Positions 8,359 to 17,337 of a DNA stretch of 64,000 nt are shown in pieces. Under the pieces are notes generated by a model, which saw only the letters and a program-made list of their open reading frames with translations, had not been told where the DNA came from and ran no database searches. Every line of letters starts with the position of its first letter. The first letter of the stretch is position 1. Source of the stretch: an uncultured Oscillospiraceae bacterium (GTDB taxonomy: Bacteria; Bacillota; Clostridia; Oscillospirales; Oscillospiraceae). Both the position numbers and the translations under genes were made by a program. The stretch covers positions 1 through 64,000 of the forward strand of contig CALWWP010000007.1 of the NCBI GenBank assembly GCA_944385275.1. The letters run 5' to 3'.

Positions 8359-9453
8359 TTGATCAAACTTCTGCATGCGGCCGATCTGCATCTGGATTCG
8401 CCGTTTGAATCTCTATCTGCCGAAAAGGCCGCAGAAAGGCGGCTGGAACAGCGCGCTTTACTTCACCGCATCGTGGAGCTATGTGCCGAAGAACAGGTCG
8501 ACATCGTTCTTTTTGCCGGCGATCTGCTTGATTCAACCCGCTCGTCCTATGAAACGTCCGAGCTGCTGACGTCAGCTTTTGAAAAAATAGATGCAGAGAT
8601 ATGCATCGCTCCGGGCAATCACGACTACTACTGTTCTTCTTCCCCCTATGCTTCCCTGACATTTCCATCCAATGTGCACATCTTTTCGGCTTCTCAGTTT
8701 GAGCAATTCTATTTTCCCAAGCTGAACTGCACTGTCTGGGGAGCCGCCTTTACCGCTCCGTATTCACCCGGCCTGCTTTCAGGATTTTCCCTGCCGAATT
8801 TTGATTCTCTGAATCTCATGGTTTTGCACGGAGATATGAACCCGTCGAGTCAGTACTGTCCCATATCCGAAGACGACATAGCCCGCTCACACTTGGACTA
8901 TCTTGCTCTTGGCCACATACACAGCTGTCAGCTGCCCGCGCGCGCCGGGGATACATACTACGCATATCCCGGCTGTCCCGAGGGACGTGGCTTTGATGAG
9001 TTGGGCGAAAAAGGAATTCTGCTCGGGTCGATAAACAAGGGCATCTGCGACATGCGTTTTATCCCGATCTGTTCCAGACAATACCGCATACTGGACATCG
9101 ACCTGACTGAAGCTGCGGATGCGGCGGATGCACTGCGTGCCGCGATTCCTCCCAGCTCAGACCGCGACATTTACCGTGTGATTTTTTCTGGAAGCTATGA
9201 CAAGACGATAACCCCCTCAAAAATCGCCGAACAGTTTTCTGACAAGTTTTATTCGCTGACAGTCCGTGACCGAACACGTCCCAGAAGAGACATCTGGGAC
9301 GGCGCCGGCGAGGATACGCTCAAAGGGCTGTTTTTATCTAAGCTCAAAAAGCAGTATTCCGACGCCAAGTCGGAAGCCGAGCGCGATCAAATCGTTCTCG
9401 CTGTGCGCTACGGACTTGCCGCGTTTGAAAACGGAGAGGAGATCTGCCTGTGA
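8359..9453 (+). CDS. DNA repair exonuclease, SbcD/YhaO-like metallophosphoesterase
   Basis: 364 residues with a TTG start behind a perfect AAGGAGG. Phosphoesterase motifs are HAADLHLDS (D9, H11), FAGDLLDS (D55), PGNHDY (N87-D89), VLHGDMN and LALGHIHS, an Mre11/SbcD-type set. The C-terminal ~120 residues form a capping region. The partner ATPase gene starts within its stop codon (4-base overlap), as with yhaO-yhaN in Bacillus. The two probably form an SMC-like nuclease complex for processing DNA ends or structures in the cytoplasm. It lies in one probable transcript with the upstream ymdB-like gene. Confidence 0.88.
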   Translation: MIKLLHAADLHLDSPFESLSAEKAAERRLEQRALLHRIVELCAEEQVDIVLFAGDLLDSTRSSYETSELLTSAFEKIDAEICIAPGNHDYYCSSSPYASLTFPSNVHIFSASQFEQFYFPKLNCTVWGAAFTAPYSPGLLSGFSLPNFDSLNLMVLHGDMNPSSQYCPISEDDIARSHLDYLALGHIHSCQLPARAGDTYYAYPGCPEGRGFDELGEKGILLGSINKGICDMRFIPICSRQYRILDIDLTEAADAADALRAAIPPSSDRDIYRVIFSGSYDKTITPSKIAEQFSDKFYSLTVRDRTRPRRDIWDGAGEDTLKGLFLSKLKKQYSDAKSEAERDQIVLAVRYGLAAFENGEEICL

Positions 9454-11699
9454 AAATTTATCGTATGGCCGCCTCTTTTGGCAAACTTAGCAATGCTAAG
9501 ATCGAACTTGGAGAGAATCTGAACATTGTACAAGCCCCAAACGAAGCCGGCAAATCCACCTGGTGCGCTTTTATCCGCACGATGCTCTACGGCATAAACA
9601 CCTCAGACCGCGATAAAACCGGATATATTTCAGATAAAAATCGGTATCAGCCGTGGAACGACGCCTCTATGAGCGGCTCCATGACGGTTTCTTGGAACGG
9701 ACAGCTTATTACGCTGGAACGCCTTTCCAAGCCTCGTCAGCCATTCGGCGTCTTTTCGGCGGTTTATGAAAACACTTCACAGCCCGTAGAAGGCTTGACC
9801 TCATCAGACGCAGGAGAACTGCTTACCGGCATGAGTTCCGGCGTGTTCACCCGCAGCGCCTTTATACGTCAGTCAGATATGGCCGTATCGCAGACTCCTG
9901 AGCTGGAAAAGAGGATATCGTCTTTAATTTCATCTGGAGATGAAAGCAATTCGTATACCGATGTCGACAAGAAACTGCGTGATTGGATGCGCAAACGTCT
10001 TTTTAAAACTACAGGGCTCATCCCTCGCTGTGAACAGGAGCTAGAAGAGATTGATGAAAAGCTCGCCAGCATAGAAGACCGCATAACATCCCTTGCCGAA
10101 CTGCGCGAAAAACTGCAGCAGGCCCAGATATACCATGACGAATGTACAGCCGAGCTTGCAATGCACGACAAGGCCGACCATTACGACGTCCAACTTCAGC
10201 TGTATAATGCTTATGCGTCCTGCATGGACTTAAAGGAGCGCTGTATAAAGATGAGAGACCGGCTTTCAGCGTCCGGCATATCGGACAAAGAAAGCCTGTA
10301 CGCGCTTCGGTATTCTCTGAATTCTCTTACCGAGCTCCCCGATGAATCGCCAGATCTTGCGGCAAAAGCGGAAAGTGAGCGTTTGAACAAAATTTCTGAG
10401 TCCCTAAAGCTGAGCCGGTTTTCTCCCATGAGCGCGTCGGACGCGGAAGCCGCGGTCTCAAAAGCTTCTTCCGACTATCGCCAAGCAGATATAATCTCTT
10501 CTCCCCCCGCTAAATCGCTCCTTTGGGCCGCGGTACTTTCTCTTGTCCTTTTTGTTTCATGCGGTGTTTACGGTGTACTCTTTTCCAATCTCGCCGGTCT
10601 CATCGCTGCGGGTGCGCTCGCGGCGCTCTCCCTTGTCCTATACATACTATATTTTAGGCGCAAAAAGATCTCCCAGAAAAATCAGAAGCTAAAAGCCTCT
10701 GTGCTGTCCGGCTTCGGCGTCTCTACCCTCGATGAACTGTATTCCAAACTAGGAGAATACAAACAGCTTCTTTATCAGTCGGACTCCGCGTCTGTGGCCC
10801 TTGCCGCGGCGGAGGAGGCCTCCAAAAACGCGGCTGAAGAGACCCGTACGGCGAAAAATGCCCTCCTTGAAAAGCTGCGCAGCATAGACGCCAATGTCAC
10901 TTTTGAAACCGCTTCGCCGCTCTTATCCTCTCTCGAACAGCTGTGGGATGAGTATTCAGATCTTGCTACAAAGGCGAAAGTAGCGGCACAGCTATACGAA
11001 TCTCTGTCTCAGACACACAGTCAAGACCCTGATTTCGATCCGCAAAAAACCGTCTCTCGCCCGCCTCACAGCCGCGCGGAGCTCTCCTCGTCTCTCCGAT
11101 ATTCTGAGCGCGAACTCAATTCCCTTCGGTCGTCTGTTGCCTCTATCGAAGGCGAGCTGCGCACTACAGGCGATCCTCTGGTGCTTCAGTCCAGACGTTC
11201 CGAGCTCGTGCACACTCTTGAGAACGCAAAAAAAGAACATTCTGCAATCACACTTGCCATACAGACTTTGAGTGAAGCCAATACCGAGATCCAAAACCGT
11301 TTTTCCCCGCTTTTGGGACAGGCCGCGGCAGATATATTTTCAAGACTTACTTCAGGGAAATATTCGCATCTGTTTTTCGACAAAAGCCTTCACGCGAAAA
11401 CCGTCCCATCTTCGGAGTCGGCTAGCCGCGACAGCCTCCTTCTAAGCGACGGAACTCTCGATCAGCTGTATTTTTCTCTCAGATTGGCGATATGCGAGCT
11501 CACCCAGCCCGACGGTTCAGAACCCTGTCCTCTCATATTGGATGACGCCTTGATGACCTTTGACCGCGCTCGCATGGAGGCCGCGCTTGAGCTGCTTCTT
11601 GAACTGTCTCAAAAACGGCAGATAATCTTGTTTACGTGCCATGGCCGCGAAGCAGAGTATTTAAGCGGAAGAGATGGCGTGACATTCCTCTCTATCTAA
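9450..11699 (+). CDS. YhaN/SbcC-like AAA ATPase, partner of the preceding nuclease
   Basis: 749 residues with a GTG start overlapping the upstream stop by 4 bases. The Walker A motif APNEAGKST lies at residues 29-37. The Walker B motif LILDDAL lies at 695-701, near the C-terminus. Between them are long charged coiled-coil segments, and a hydrophobic stretch at about 354-403 can form two membrane helices, as in YhaN proteins. The layout is that of a RecN/SbcC-type ATPase with a membrane insertion, so the nuclease complex may be held at the membrane. The signature region lies around LSDGTLDQLYFSLRLA. A strong terminator follows. Confidence 0.88.
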   Translation: MKIYRMAASFGKLSNAKIELGENLNIVQAPNEAGKSTWCAFIRTMLYGINTSDRDKTGYISDKNRYQPWNDASMSGSMTVSWNGQLITLERLSKPRQPFGVFSAVYENTSQPVEGLTSSDAGELLTGMSSGVFTRSAFIRQSDMAVSQTPELEKRISSLISSGDESNSYTDVDKKLRDWMRKRLFKTTGLIPRCEQELEEIDEKLASIEDRITSLAELREKLQQAQIYHDECTAELAMHDKADHYDVQLQLYNAYASCMDLKERCIKMRDRLSASGISDKESLYALRYSLNSLTELPDESPDLAAKAESERLNKISESLKLSRFSPMSASDAEAAVSKASSDYRQADIISSPPAKSLLWAAVLSLVLFVSCGVYGVLFSNLAGLIAAGALAALSLVLYILYFRRKKISQKNQKLKASVLSGFGVSTLDELYSKLGEYKQLLYQSDSASVALAAAEEASKNAAEETRTAKNALLEKLRSIDANVTFETASPLLSSLEQLWDEYSDLATKAKVAAQLYESLSQTHSQDPDFDPQKTVSRPPHSRAELSSSLRYSERELNSLRSSVASIEGELRTTGDPLVLQSRRSELVHTLENAKKEHSAITLAIQTLSEANTEIQNRFSPLLGQAAADIFSRLTSGKYSHLFFDKSLHAKTVPSSESASRDSLLLSDGTLDQLYFSLRLAICELTQPDGSEPCPLILDDALMTFDRARMEAALELLLELSQKRQIILFTCHGREAEYLSGRDGVTFLSI

Positions 11700-11720
11700 A
11701 TACTTTTTGAGCTGTATCAA

Positions 11721-11760
11721 ACGGGGCGAAGTTTCTTTTAAAAGCTTCGCCCCGTCTTTT
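11721..11760 (+). terminator. Terminator after the YhaN-like gene
   Basis: ACGGGGCGAAG and CTTCGCCCCGT form an 11-bp perfect stem around a 13-base loop, followed by CTTTTT. Confidence 0.9.
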
Positions 11761-11782
11761 TGATGCAGTTTCTCCCGCGCTG

Positions 11783-11791
11783 TGATATAAT
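11783..11791 (+). promoter_or_regulatory. Extended -10 promoter of the AlbA_2 protein gene
   Basis: TGA followed directly by TATAAT is an extended -10 element. A TTGATG 20 bases upstream is a poor -35. It lies 44 bases before the start codon. Confidence 0.55.
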
Positions 11792-11834
11792 AGAGCGACA
11801 GCATTCTCAAAACACTGCAAAGGAGGTTTCCCGC

Positions 11835-13172
11835 ATGATCGACCTTAAAGACATAGGCAAATACCGTGAAAACAACAGGTTAGAGGCGAAAAGGGCTCAG
11901 GGTGGTTTTCCCGAAAGCCTTTGGGAGACCTATTCTGCTTTTGCAAACTCTTTCGGCGGCGTTATCCTTCTGGGAGTCATAGAACAGAGCGATAAATTTT
12001 TCCGAACTGTCCCTCTCCCGAATCCCGAAGCGCTTGTGGAAGAATTTTGGGAGACCCTGCGAGACCCTTCAAAAATAAGTGTAAATATTTTAACTGAAAA
12101 CAACGTACAAATAGTCGAAAGTCAGGGCAATCGGATCGTTGTAATAGAGGTGCCGCGCGCCAACAGGCACGACAAACCTGTCTATATCGGCACGGATCCT
12201 TTTTCCGGATCGTACAGGCGCAACGGAGACGGCGACTACCACTGTACTCCCGAAGAAGTACAGACAATGCTCAGAGACCGCGAGGATTCTTCCCGGGACA
12301 GCCACAGTCTGGAGCACATGGGTCTGGATTCACTTGACTCCGGCAGTATAGAAAGATACCGCCTGCACCTTTTGGATCCGGAATTGGCCAAACTTCAAAA
12401 CGAGCAGCTTCTTCTATATTTGCTTGCCGCAGTACAGGGCGAAGATCAGCGCCTGCATCCAACCGCCGCGGGTCTCCTCATGTTTGGCCGCTATGATCAG
12501 ATCATGCGCGAGTTTTCCCATTATTCTCTGGACTACCAGGATCAAAATATACATATCCGTTCAGACGACGGGACTTGGAGCGGAAATATTTTGGATTTCT
12601 ATTTATTGACTTACAACAGGATCTCTCAGGATCTTCCCTGCGTCCAAGGTCCTTCCTCTGTAGATTCCGCGCTCAAAGAAGCTCTCGCAAACGCGCTGAT
12701 GCACGCAGATTACTACGACCGCAAAGGACTTGTTATACGAAAAACAGCTGACCGTGTAGTCATAGAAAACCCCGGCGTGCTTCGCATCAGTCCGGACGCC
12801 GCGCTCAGCCGCGGTATCTCTGATCCCCGAAACTGCATTTTGATACGCATGTTTAACCTCATTGGAGTTGGCACGAGCAAAGGCCTTGGCCTTGCCAATA
12901 TCCACGACGTCTGGAGCCGTCAGGGCTGGCGTGAGCCAAATATCAAAGAATACTTAAATCCGGACCGCACCGTAATATCGCTGATGCTTGACTACTCCTC
13001 AGACGATATACAGCTTCTCTTGGAATATCTTACAGACCATATCTCCTGCAAGCTCTCAGATGCCGCCCGCCTCCTCGGCATATCTGTTCCGAGGGCACGT
13101 CAGCTGCTCGAAGATCTTCTCCGGCGCGGCGTAATAGTGCAGGAGGGACGACTTTATAAATTAAAATCATGA
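11835..13172 (+). CDS. AlbA_2-domain putative transcriptional regulator (Schlafen-type / RecG-C-like ATP-binding)
   Basis: 445 residues. The N-terminal AlbA_2-type region begins ENNRLEAKRAQGGFPESLW and includes NSFGGVILLGV. The middle part resembles the ATP-binding C-terminal domain of this family, with ALKEALANALMHADYY and GTSKGLGLANI. The end looks like a winged helix (residues ~385-445, SDAARLLGISVPRARQLLEDL). Such proteins (COG2865) are annotated as putative regulators; the ligand or target is not known. The frame opens at 11760 inside the terminator, but ATG 11835 follows AAAGGAGGT and is chosen. It is a single-gene unit between its own promoter and a hairpin. Confidence 0.82.
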   Translation: MIDLKDIGKYRENNRLEAKRAQGGFPESLWETYSAFANSFGGVILLGVIEQSDKFFRTVPLPNPEALVEEFWETLRDPSKISVNILTENNVQIVESQGNRIVVIEVPRANRHDKPVYIGTDPFSGSYRRNGDGDYHCTPEEVQTMLRDREDSSRDSHSLEHMGLDSLDSGSIERYRLHLLDPELAKLQNEQLLLYLLAAVQGEDQRLHPTAAGLLMFGRYDQIMREFSHYSLDYQDQNIHIRSDDGTWSGNILDFYLLTYNRISQDLPCVQGPSSVDSALKEALANALMHADYYDRKGLVIRKTADRVVIENPGVLRISPDAALSRGISDPRNCILIRMFNLIGVGTSKGLGLANIHDVWSRQGWREPNIKEYLNPDRTVISLMLDYSSDDIQLLLEYLTDHISCKLSDAARLLGISVPRARQLLEDLLRRGVIVQEGRLYKLKS

Positions 13173-13186
13173 TCCGCAGATATCAA

Positions 13187-13216
13187 AAGCGGCTGCCGGT
13201 TTTCCGGCAGCCGCTT
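13187..13216. terminator. Bidirectional terminator between convergent genes
   Basis: A perfect 13-bp GC-rich stem (AAGCGGCTGCCGG and its complement) surrounds a T4 loop. On the minus strand the stem runs into TTTT, so it also ends the M16 peptidase transcript. Confidence 0.88.
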
Positions 13217-13222
13217 CGGCTC

Positions 13223-14470
13223 TTATCTTTCAAATTTCTTATACTCAGATGCTTCTCTCAAATTTCCCACAGCGGAGAAAGACATACGCTGTATATCCAT
13301 ACACTGCACAGCAAGTTCGTGTATCTCGCTGCAGGTCACTGCGTCATATTCGGATATGACGTCATCTATATCCTTTATATATCCGAACAGCAGCTCATTG
13401 CGTCCAAGTCTGTTCATCCTCGACTGCGTAGATTCAAGGCCCATGACAACATTTGCTTTTACCTGCTCGCGTGTGCGGGCCAATTCCTCTTCGCTGACTC
13501 CCTCGTTTTTAATACGTTCTATCTCCTTTAAAATGCCCTGTATGGCAAGTTCTTCCGTATCCTTGCTGACCGCCGTCGCTACGCAGAAAAGCCCCACATC
13601 ATTATGAGCCACGCCGAATGAGCTGACGGAATAGCAAAGCCCAAGTTCTTCACGCAAATGCTGAAAAAGTCTGGACGACATATTCCCGCCGAAAATGCTG
13701 TTCATCAGCTGAAACGCATACCTCTTTTTATCATACAAGTCCAGCCCGGGAAAAGCTAGGCAGATATGATTCTGCTCTATACGCTTTTTCTTCAGAACTA
13801 CGGAAGGCGTGTACCGCCCCGCAAGTTCTCTTGACTTTTTGCTCGGCTGTACGGCCGAAAATCTCTGCTTGAGGTACTCCACGTCCCTGTCGTTAAAGCT
13901 TCCAGAGAGAGCCACTACTATTTTATCTCCCGTGTATGTATTCGTCTGGTACTCTTTTAAAAATTCTCCAGACATCCTCTCAAGAGTGCGTTTTGTACCC
14001 AATATCGGCCTCGCAAGCGGCGATCCTCTGAATACTGAGCCAAAAAGCCTCTCCATAACAAGGTCTTCCGGGGTGTCTGCGTACATACTGATCTCTTCGC
14101 AGATCACTCCTCGTTCCACCTCGACCTCTTTCTCATAAAATTGAGAGGAAAAGAACATATCGCACAAAATATCCAAAGCGTATGGCAAATGTACATCCAG
14201 AAACCGTCCGTAGAGCGCCGTCATTTCCTTCGTGGTAAATGCATTTACCTGCCCTCCGAGCCGGTCTACCTCCGACGCTATCTCCGCAGCTTTCATGTTC
14301 TGAGTGCCTTTAAACAGCATATGCTCTATAAAATGCGCCGCGCCGTTTTCGGCAGCTTTCTCATATCGGGAACCCGTGCCTATCCAAAATCCAACAGACG
14401 CGGATCTAACATGATCTATGCGTTCAAAAACGATCCTAACTCCGTTTGGCAGTGTAATTTTTTCGTGCAT
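13223..14470 (-). CDS. M16 family zinc peptidase (insulinase-like)
   Basis: 415 residues. The inverted zinc motif HFIEH places H46, E49 and H50, and a downstream glutamate cluster follows in VERGVICEEISMYADTPED. The domain arrangement (active N-half, inactive C-half) is that of the YmxG/MlpA-type processing peptidases found in Firmicutes. It is the last gene of a minus-strand run: 4 bases separate it from the phosphoesterase gene upstream, and GGGAT serves as ribosome-binding site. No signal peptide is seen, so it is probably cytoplasmic. Its substrate cannot be deduced. Confidence 0.93.
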   Translation of the reverse strand: MHEKITLPNGVRIVFERIDHVRSASVGFWIGTGSRYEKAAENGAAHFIEHMLFKGTQNMKAAEIASEVDRLGGQVNAFTTKEMTALYGRFLDVHLPYALDILCDMFFSSQFYEKEVEVERGVICEEISMYADTPEDLVMERLFGSVFRGSPLARPILGTKRTLERMSGEFLKEYQTNTYTGDKIVVALSGSFNDRDVEYLKQRFSAVQPSKKSRELAGRYTPSVVLKKKRIEQNHICLAFPGLDLYDKKRYAFQLMNSIFGGNMSSRLFQHLREELGLCYSVSSFGVAHNDVGLFCVATAVSKDTEELAIQGILKEIERIKNEGVSEEELARTREQVKANVVMGLESTQSRMNRLGRNELLFGYIKDIDDVISEYDAVTCSEIHELAVQCMDIQRMSFSAVGNLREASEYKKFER

Positions 14471-14474
14471 AAAT

Positions 14475-15317
14475 TCATCCCTTTTGTATAGTCAGCACCG
14501 GCAAATGCGGCCTGTTTAAAACTCTAAATGTATTTCCAACATTCCCAAGTCCGCGCGACACGAGCATATCCGTGCCTTCAAAGCTATATATCCCGCTGGT
14601 ATAGGTGGGAAACCAGTCCCTTGCGGGATCTATCAGTCCATCTGTAAAAGGAAGGCGTACTATCCCGCCGTGAGCGTGCCCGCACAACACAGTATCAAAT
14701 CCAAGAGATGCAAATTCCTCCAGCCTGTCGTTTCTGTGATACAGCAGCAGAGTATAGCAGTCTCCACAGGCGGCCTCTATCTCCTGCATGAGCTCCGCGG
14801 CCGTTTTCATATCCGCATAGCCGTTCGGATCCTCTATCCCGGCCAAAACAAAGCTCTCTTCTCCGCCCTCAATGATCACAAATTCGTTGCGCAGCACGGT
14901 CGCCCCGACAGACTCCAGAAGTTCAAACAGCTCTATTGCCTCTCCGCAGGCCCATTCGTGATTTCCCGACACAAAATACGTTGGGGCAATCTCAACGAGC
15001 CGCGTGAACAGAGTCCTGATAATTTCCAGCTGACCGGCTTCGTCTATCACATCCCCCGTCACCGCAATAATGTCCGGATCCGCCTCTTCTATTTTTTCAA
15101 CTAGTTTCTCATTGCCTTCCCCGAACTCCGCTGCGTGAAGATCTGATATGTGCGCTATTTTGAATCCGCTCAAAGCTTCGGGGAAGTCTGAATACGAAAG
15201 CGTGTATTTTTCTACTGATATTTTGGTATTGCCTCCGTAAATGGCAACTACTGCTACAAGGAAAAGAAAAAGCAGCAAAAAGCTCCCCTTTCTCCTCCGT
15301 TTAGGTCTTCTAAACAT
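14475..15317 (-). CDS. Membrane-anchored calcineurin-like phosphoesterase (YkuE/YaeI-like)
   Basis: 280 residues. A basic start RRPKRRRKG is followed by a hydrophobic helix (about 12-29), so the catalytic domain is likely outside the membrane. Metal motifs are HISDLHAAEFG, AVTGDVIDE, SGNHEW and CGHAHGG, the complete calcineurin-like set. Relatives include YkuE-type and lipid-A-type phosphoesterases. The gene abuts the NYN-domain gene upstream without any gap and precedes the M16 peptidase gene by 4 bases, so all are likely co-transcribed. Confidence 0.92.
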   Translation of the reverse strand: MFRRPKRRRKGSFLLLFLFLVAVVAIYGGNTKISVEKYTLSYSDFPEALSGFKIAHISDLHAAEFGEGNEKLVEKIEEADPDIIAVTGDVIDEAGQLEIIRTLFTRLVEIAPTYFVSGNHEWACGEAIELFELLESVGATVLRNEFVIIEGGEESFVLAGIEDPNGYADMKTAAELMQEIEAACGDCYTLLLYHRNDRLEEFASLGFDTVLCGHAHGGIVRLPFTDGLIDPARDWFPTYTSGIYSFEGTDMLVSRGLGNVGNTFRVLNRPHLPVLTIQKG

Positions 15318-16106
15318 CTATGCCTCTTTGTCTTTTAAATAAATATGCTTTATATGCGCGTCCGCCGTTTGTCTCACATCGACCTCAAATCGGTCGACGG
15401 AGCGTACAAGCGAAGTCAAATTTCTGAATCCGAAATTACGCGGATCGAAGTCGGGCTGTTTTTTGATGAGCAGGCTGCCGAGCTCGCCCATAAAAGCATA
15501 TCCGTCTTCGTCTGCGATATCTGCTACGGACGATACTATCAGCTTCACTATATTGTCCGGAAGCTTCAGCTTTGCCGGTTGCTTTCTGCTCCGCGACGAA
15601 GCCTTTTTGGCCGGCTTCTCCTCTTCGTTTTCATTCTCCTCAGCCATAGACGCAGACATATTTTGCCGTATTATCTCTATGTATATAAATTTTTCGCACG
15701 CGGCAATAAACGCACCCGGCGTCTTTTTCTCTCCTATTCCTATCACTTTCATTCCGGCTTCGCGGAGCCGAATAGCAAGCCGCGTAAAATCACTGTCGCT
15801 GGACACAATGCAAAAGCCATCTGTTTTACCTGAATAAAGTATATCCATTGCGTCTATTATCATTGCGGAATCTGTTGAATTCTTGCCAGTAGTATATCCA
15901 TATTGCTGGACCGGGGTAACTGCATTTTCCAAAAGAGCCGTTTTCCATCCCCCGATATTCGGCGATGTCCAGTCTCCGTATATGCGCTTTATAGTCGGCG
16001 TGCCGTAAAGTGCGATCTCTTCCATTATCCCCTTGAGGCAATCGCGCGGCACATTGTCAGCGTCTATCAATACGGCAAGCCTCAGTTCATTGCTTCCATC
16101 ATTCAT
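15318..16106 (-). CDS. NYN-domain (LabA/PIN-like) protein with C-terminal OST-HTH domain
   Basis: 262 residues. The NYN nuclease-like domain (residues ~8-150) shows the acidic residues LIDADNVP, the NSTDSAMIIDAMD helix and IVSSDSDFTRL, all expected for the PIN-like metal site. A Lys/Glu-rich linker (~155-180) leads to a C-terminal OST-HTH/LOTUS-like domain (LLIKKQPDFDPRNFGFRNLTSLV), a putative RNA-binding module. This points to RNA handling. The start overlaps the end of the LysR gene upstream by 4 bases and the stop abuts the next gene, so it sits in a translationally coupled operon. Confidence 0.9.
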   Translation of the reverse strand: MNDGSNELRLAVLIDADNVPRDCLKGIMEEIALYGTPTIKRIYGDWTSPNIGGWKTALLENAVTPVQQYGYTTGKNSTDSAMIIDAMDILYSGKTDGFCIVSSDSDFTRLAIRLREAGMKVIGIGEKKTPGAFIAACEKFIYIEIIRQNMSASMAEENENEEEKPAKKASSRSRKQPAKLKLPDNIVKLIVSSVADIADEDGYAFMGELGSLLIKKQPDFDPRNFGFRNLTSLVRSVDRFEVDVRQTADAHIKHIYLKDKEA

Positions 16107-16999
16107 GCTTTGCTCCTGTTTTCTTGTTCAAAATATTCTATAAATTCATCGAGGATCTTTTTGTTCGTGGGCACATCGTTGTAGACAAGAGATATATTGG
16201 AAATCAGCGGGACAAAAAAGGGTATGATCTGAATGCCTTTTACAATACCTTCAAGCCCCTGATTCTCTTCAACTGCAAAAATAACCACTATATTTTCTTC
16301 AAAAATCAAACGTTCATACAGTGCATCCTTGGGACCGTAAATGATCAGCTGTGTCTCTGGGACCCCAATGCGCTCTAAATACGGCTTCATAAATGCATCG
16401 CTGCCGGAAAGCAAAAATGTTTCTCCTATAATATCAGGTTCTGTAACTGACTTCCGTCCGGCAAGCCTGTGATTTTTCCCGACTCCTATATAATATTCGC
16501 GGCTGTATCCATATACTTTTTTAAATTGCGTGTCCTGCTCTTCGTCAAAGGTAAAACCCGCATCTAAAACTCCCTCGAGAACGTCCTCTTTATTTTTTGC
16601 GAGCTTTTGTTCTACTCCTTCGATATTCATTTCCGGATGCATATCCCTAAACTGATAAAATATCTTGCGTACCCTTGCTCTGTTCGGGAAGTCTCCCTTT
16701 GGCAGCCCTATCCTCAAATGATTGTTTTCATAAATTTCAAACATCTTCGAGCTGTTGAGCGCCTCAACATAATATTCTACAAGCTTCCCAGCTATCTTTT
16801 CCTTAAAATACTTTCCAAATTCAGAAAGCTCTATGCGATTGTTAGTGCTTCTTATCAAAAGAACCCTTCCAAGTTCTTTTTCAAGGCGTGTCATGCTTTT
16901 CCACAGGCCCTGATAAGTAATAAACAGCTTTTCCGCAGCCTCTGAAATGTTGTTAGAATCTGCAACTGTTAAAAAATATTCTACATCCTGTATATGCAT
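16103..16999 (-). CDS. LysR-family transcriptional regulator
   Basis: 298 residues: N-terminal winged helix (1-65) and a substrate-binding-type effector domain. The recognition helix reads ITYQGLWKSMTRLEKELG instead of the usual SQPALS type, a variation shared with the second LysR of the window (52110-53000). GGAGG precedes the ATG. It is the first gene of the minus-strand operon (NYN, phosphoesterase, M16) and is divergent from the solute-binding-protein gene at 17338. The divergent layout is typical of a LysR gene and its target, and both have the same kind of neighbour at the second locus. The effector is unknown. Confidence 0.92.
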   Translation of the reverse strand: MHIQDVEYFLTVADSNNISEAAEKLFITYQGLWKSMTRLEKELGRVLLIRSTNNRIELSEFGKYFKEKIAGKLVEYYVEALNSSKMFEIYENNHLRIGLPKGDFPNRARVRKIFYQFRDMHPEMNIEGVEQKLAKNKEDVLEGVLDAGFTFDEEQDTQFKKVYGYSREYYIGVGKNHRLAGRKSVTEPDIIGETFLLSGSDAFMKPYLERIGVPETQLIIYGPKDALYERLIFEENIVVIFAVEENQGLEGIVKGIQIIPFFVPLISNISLVYNDVPTNKKILDEFIEYFEQENRSKA

Positions 17000-17337
17000 A
17001 CGACTTCCTCCATACGGTTACAATATACCATATTTTTTCCCCAGCGGTAAAGCTTTAGTTTAAAAACTTTTACAATAAGTTTATTATTTTACGCCCTATA
17101 CATATTTTTCAGAAGCCTAAAAGCACTCAAAAATTATTTTATATTCTCTTTTTGTCGAACTAGGCAAGTATATTGTGTACAAACTAAATATAGAAATTTT
17201 TTAAATTTAAATTCAATATATTCTTCTTGTGGTTTAAAATCTTTCCTATTTAGTTTATTTACTAGCATATGCTTCAATAGTATAATTGAGGTAGTTCTGG
17301 CATTGTTGCCTATTTTATTAAATGGAGGAAAATAAAA
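17000..17337. other. 338-base divergent intergenic region
   Basis: AT-rich gap between the divergent LysR and solute-binding-protein genes. I see the forward promoter at 17258-17286 and the ribosome-binding sites at both ends. An imperfect dyad TTGTGTACAA near 17172-17181 could be a regulator contact. There is no open frame or RNA gene. Confidence 0.5.
17258..17286 (+). promoter_or_regulatory. Promoter of the solute-binding-protein gene
   Basis: -35 TTTACT (17258-17263), 17-base spacer and perfect -10 TATAAT (17281-17286), about 50 bases before the start codon. A LysR regulator bound upstream would be well placed to act on it. Confidence 0.7.
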
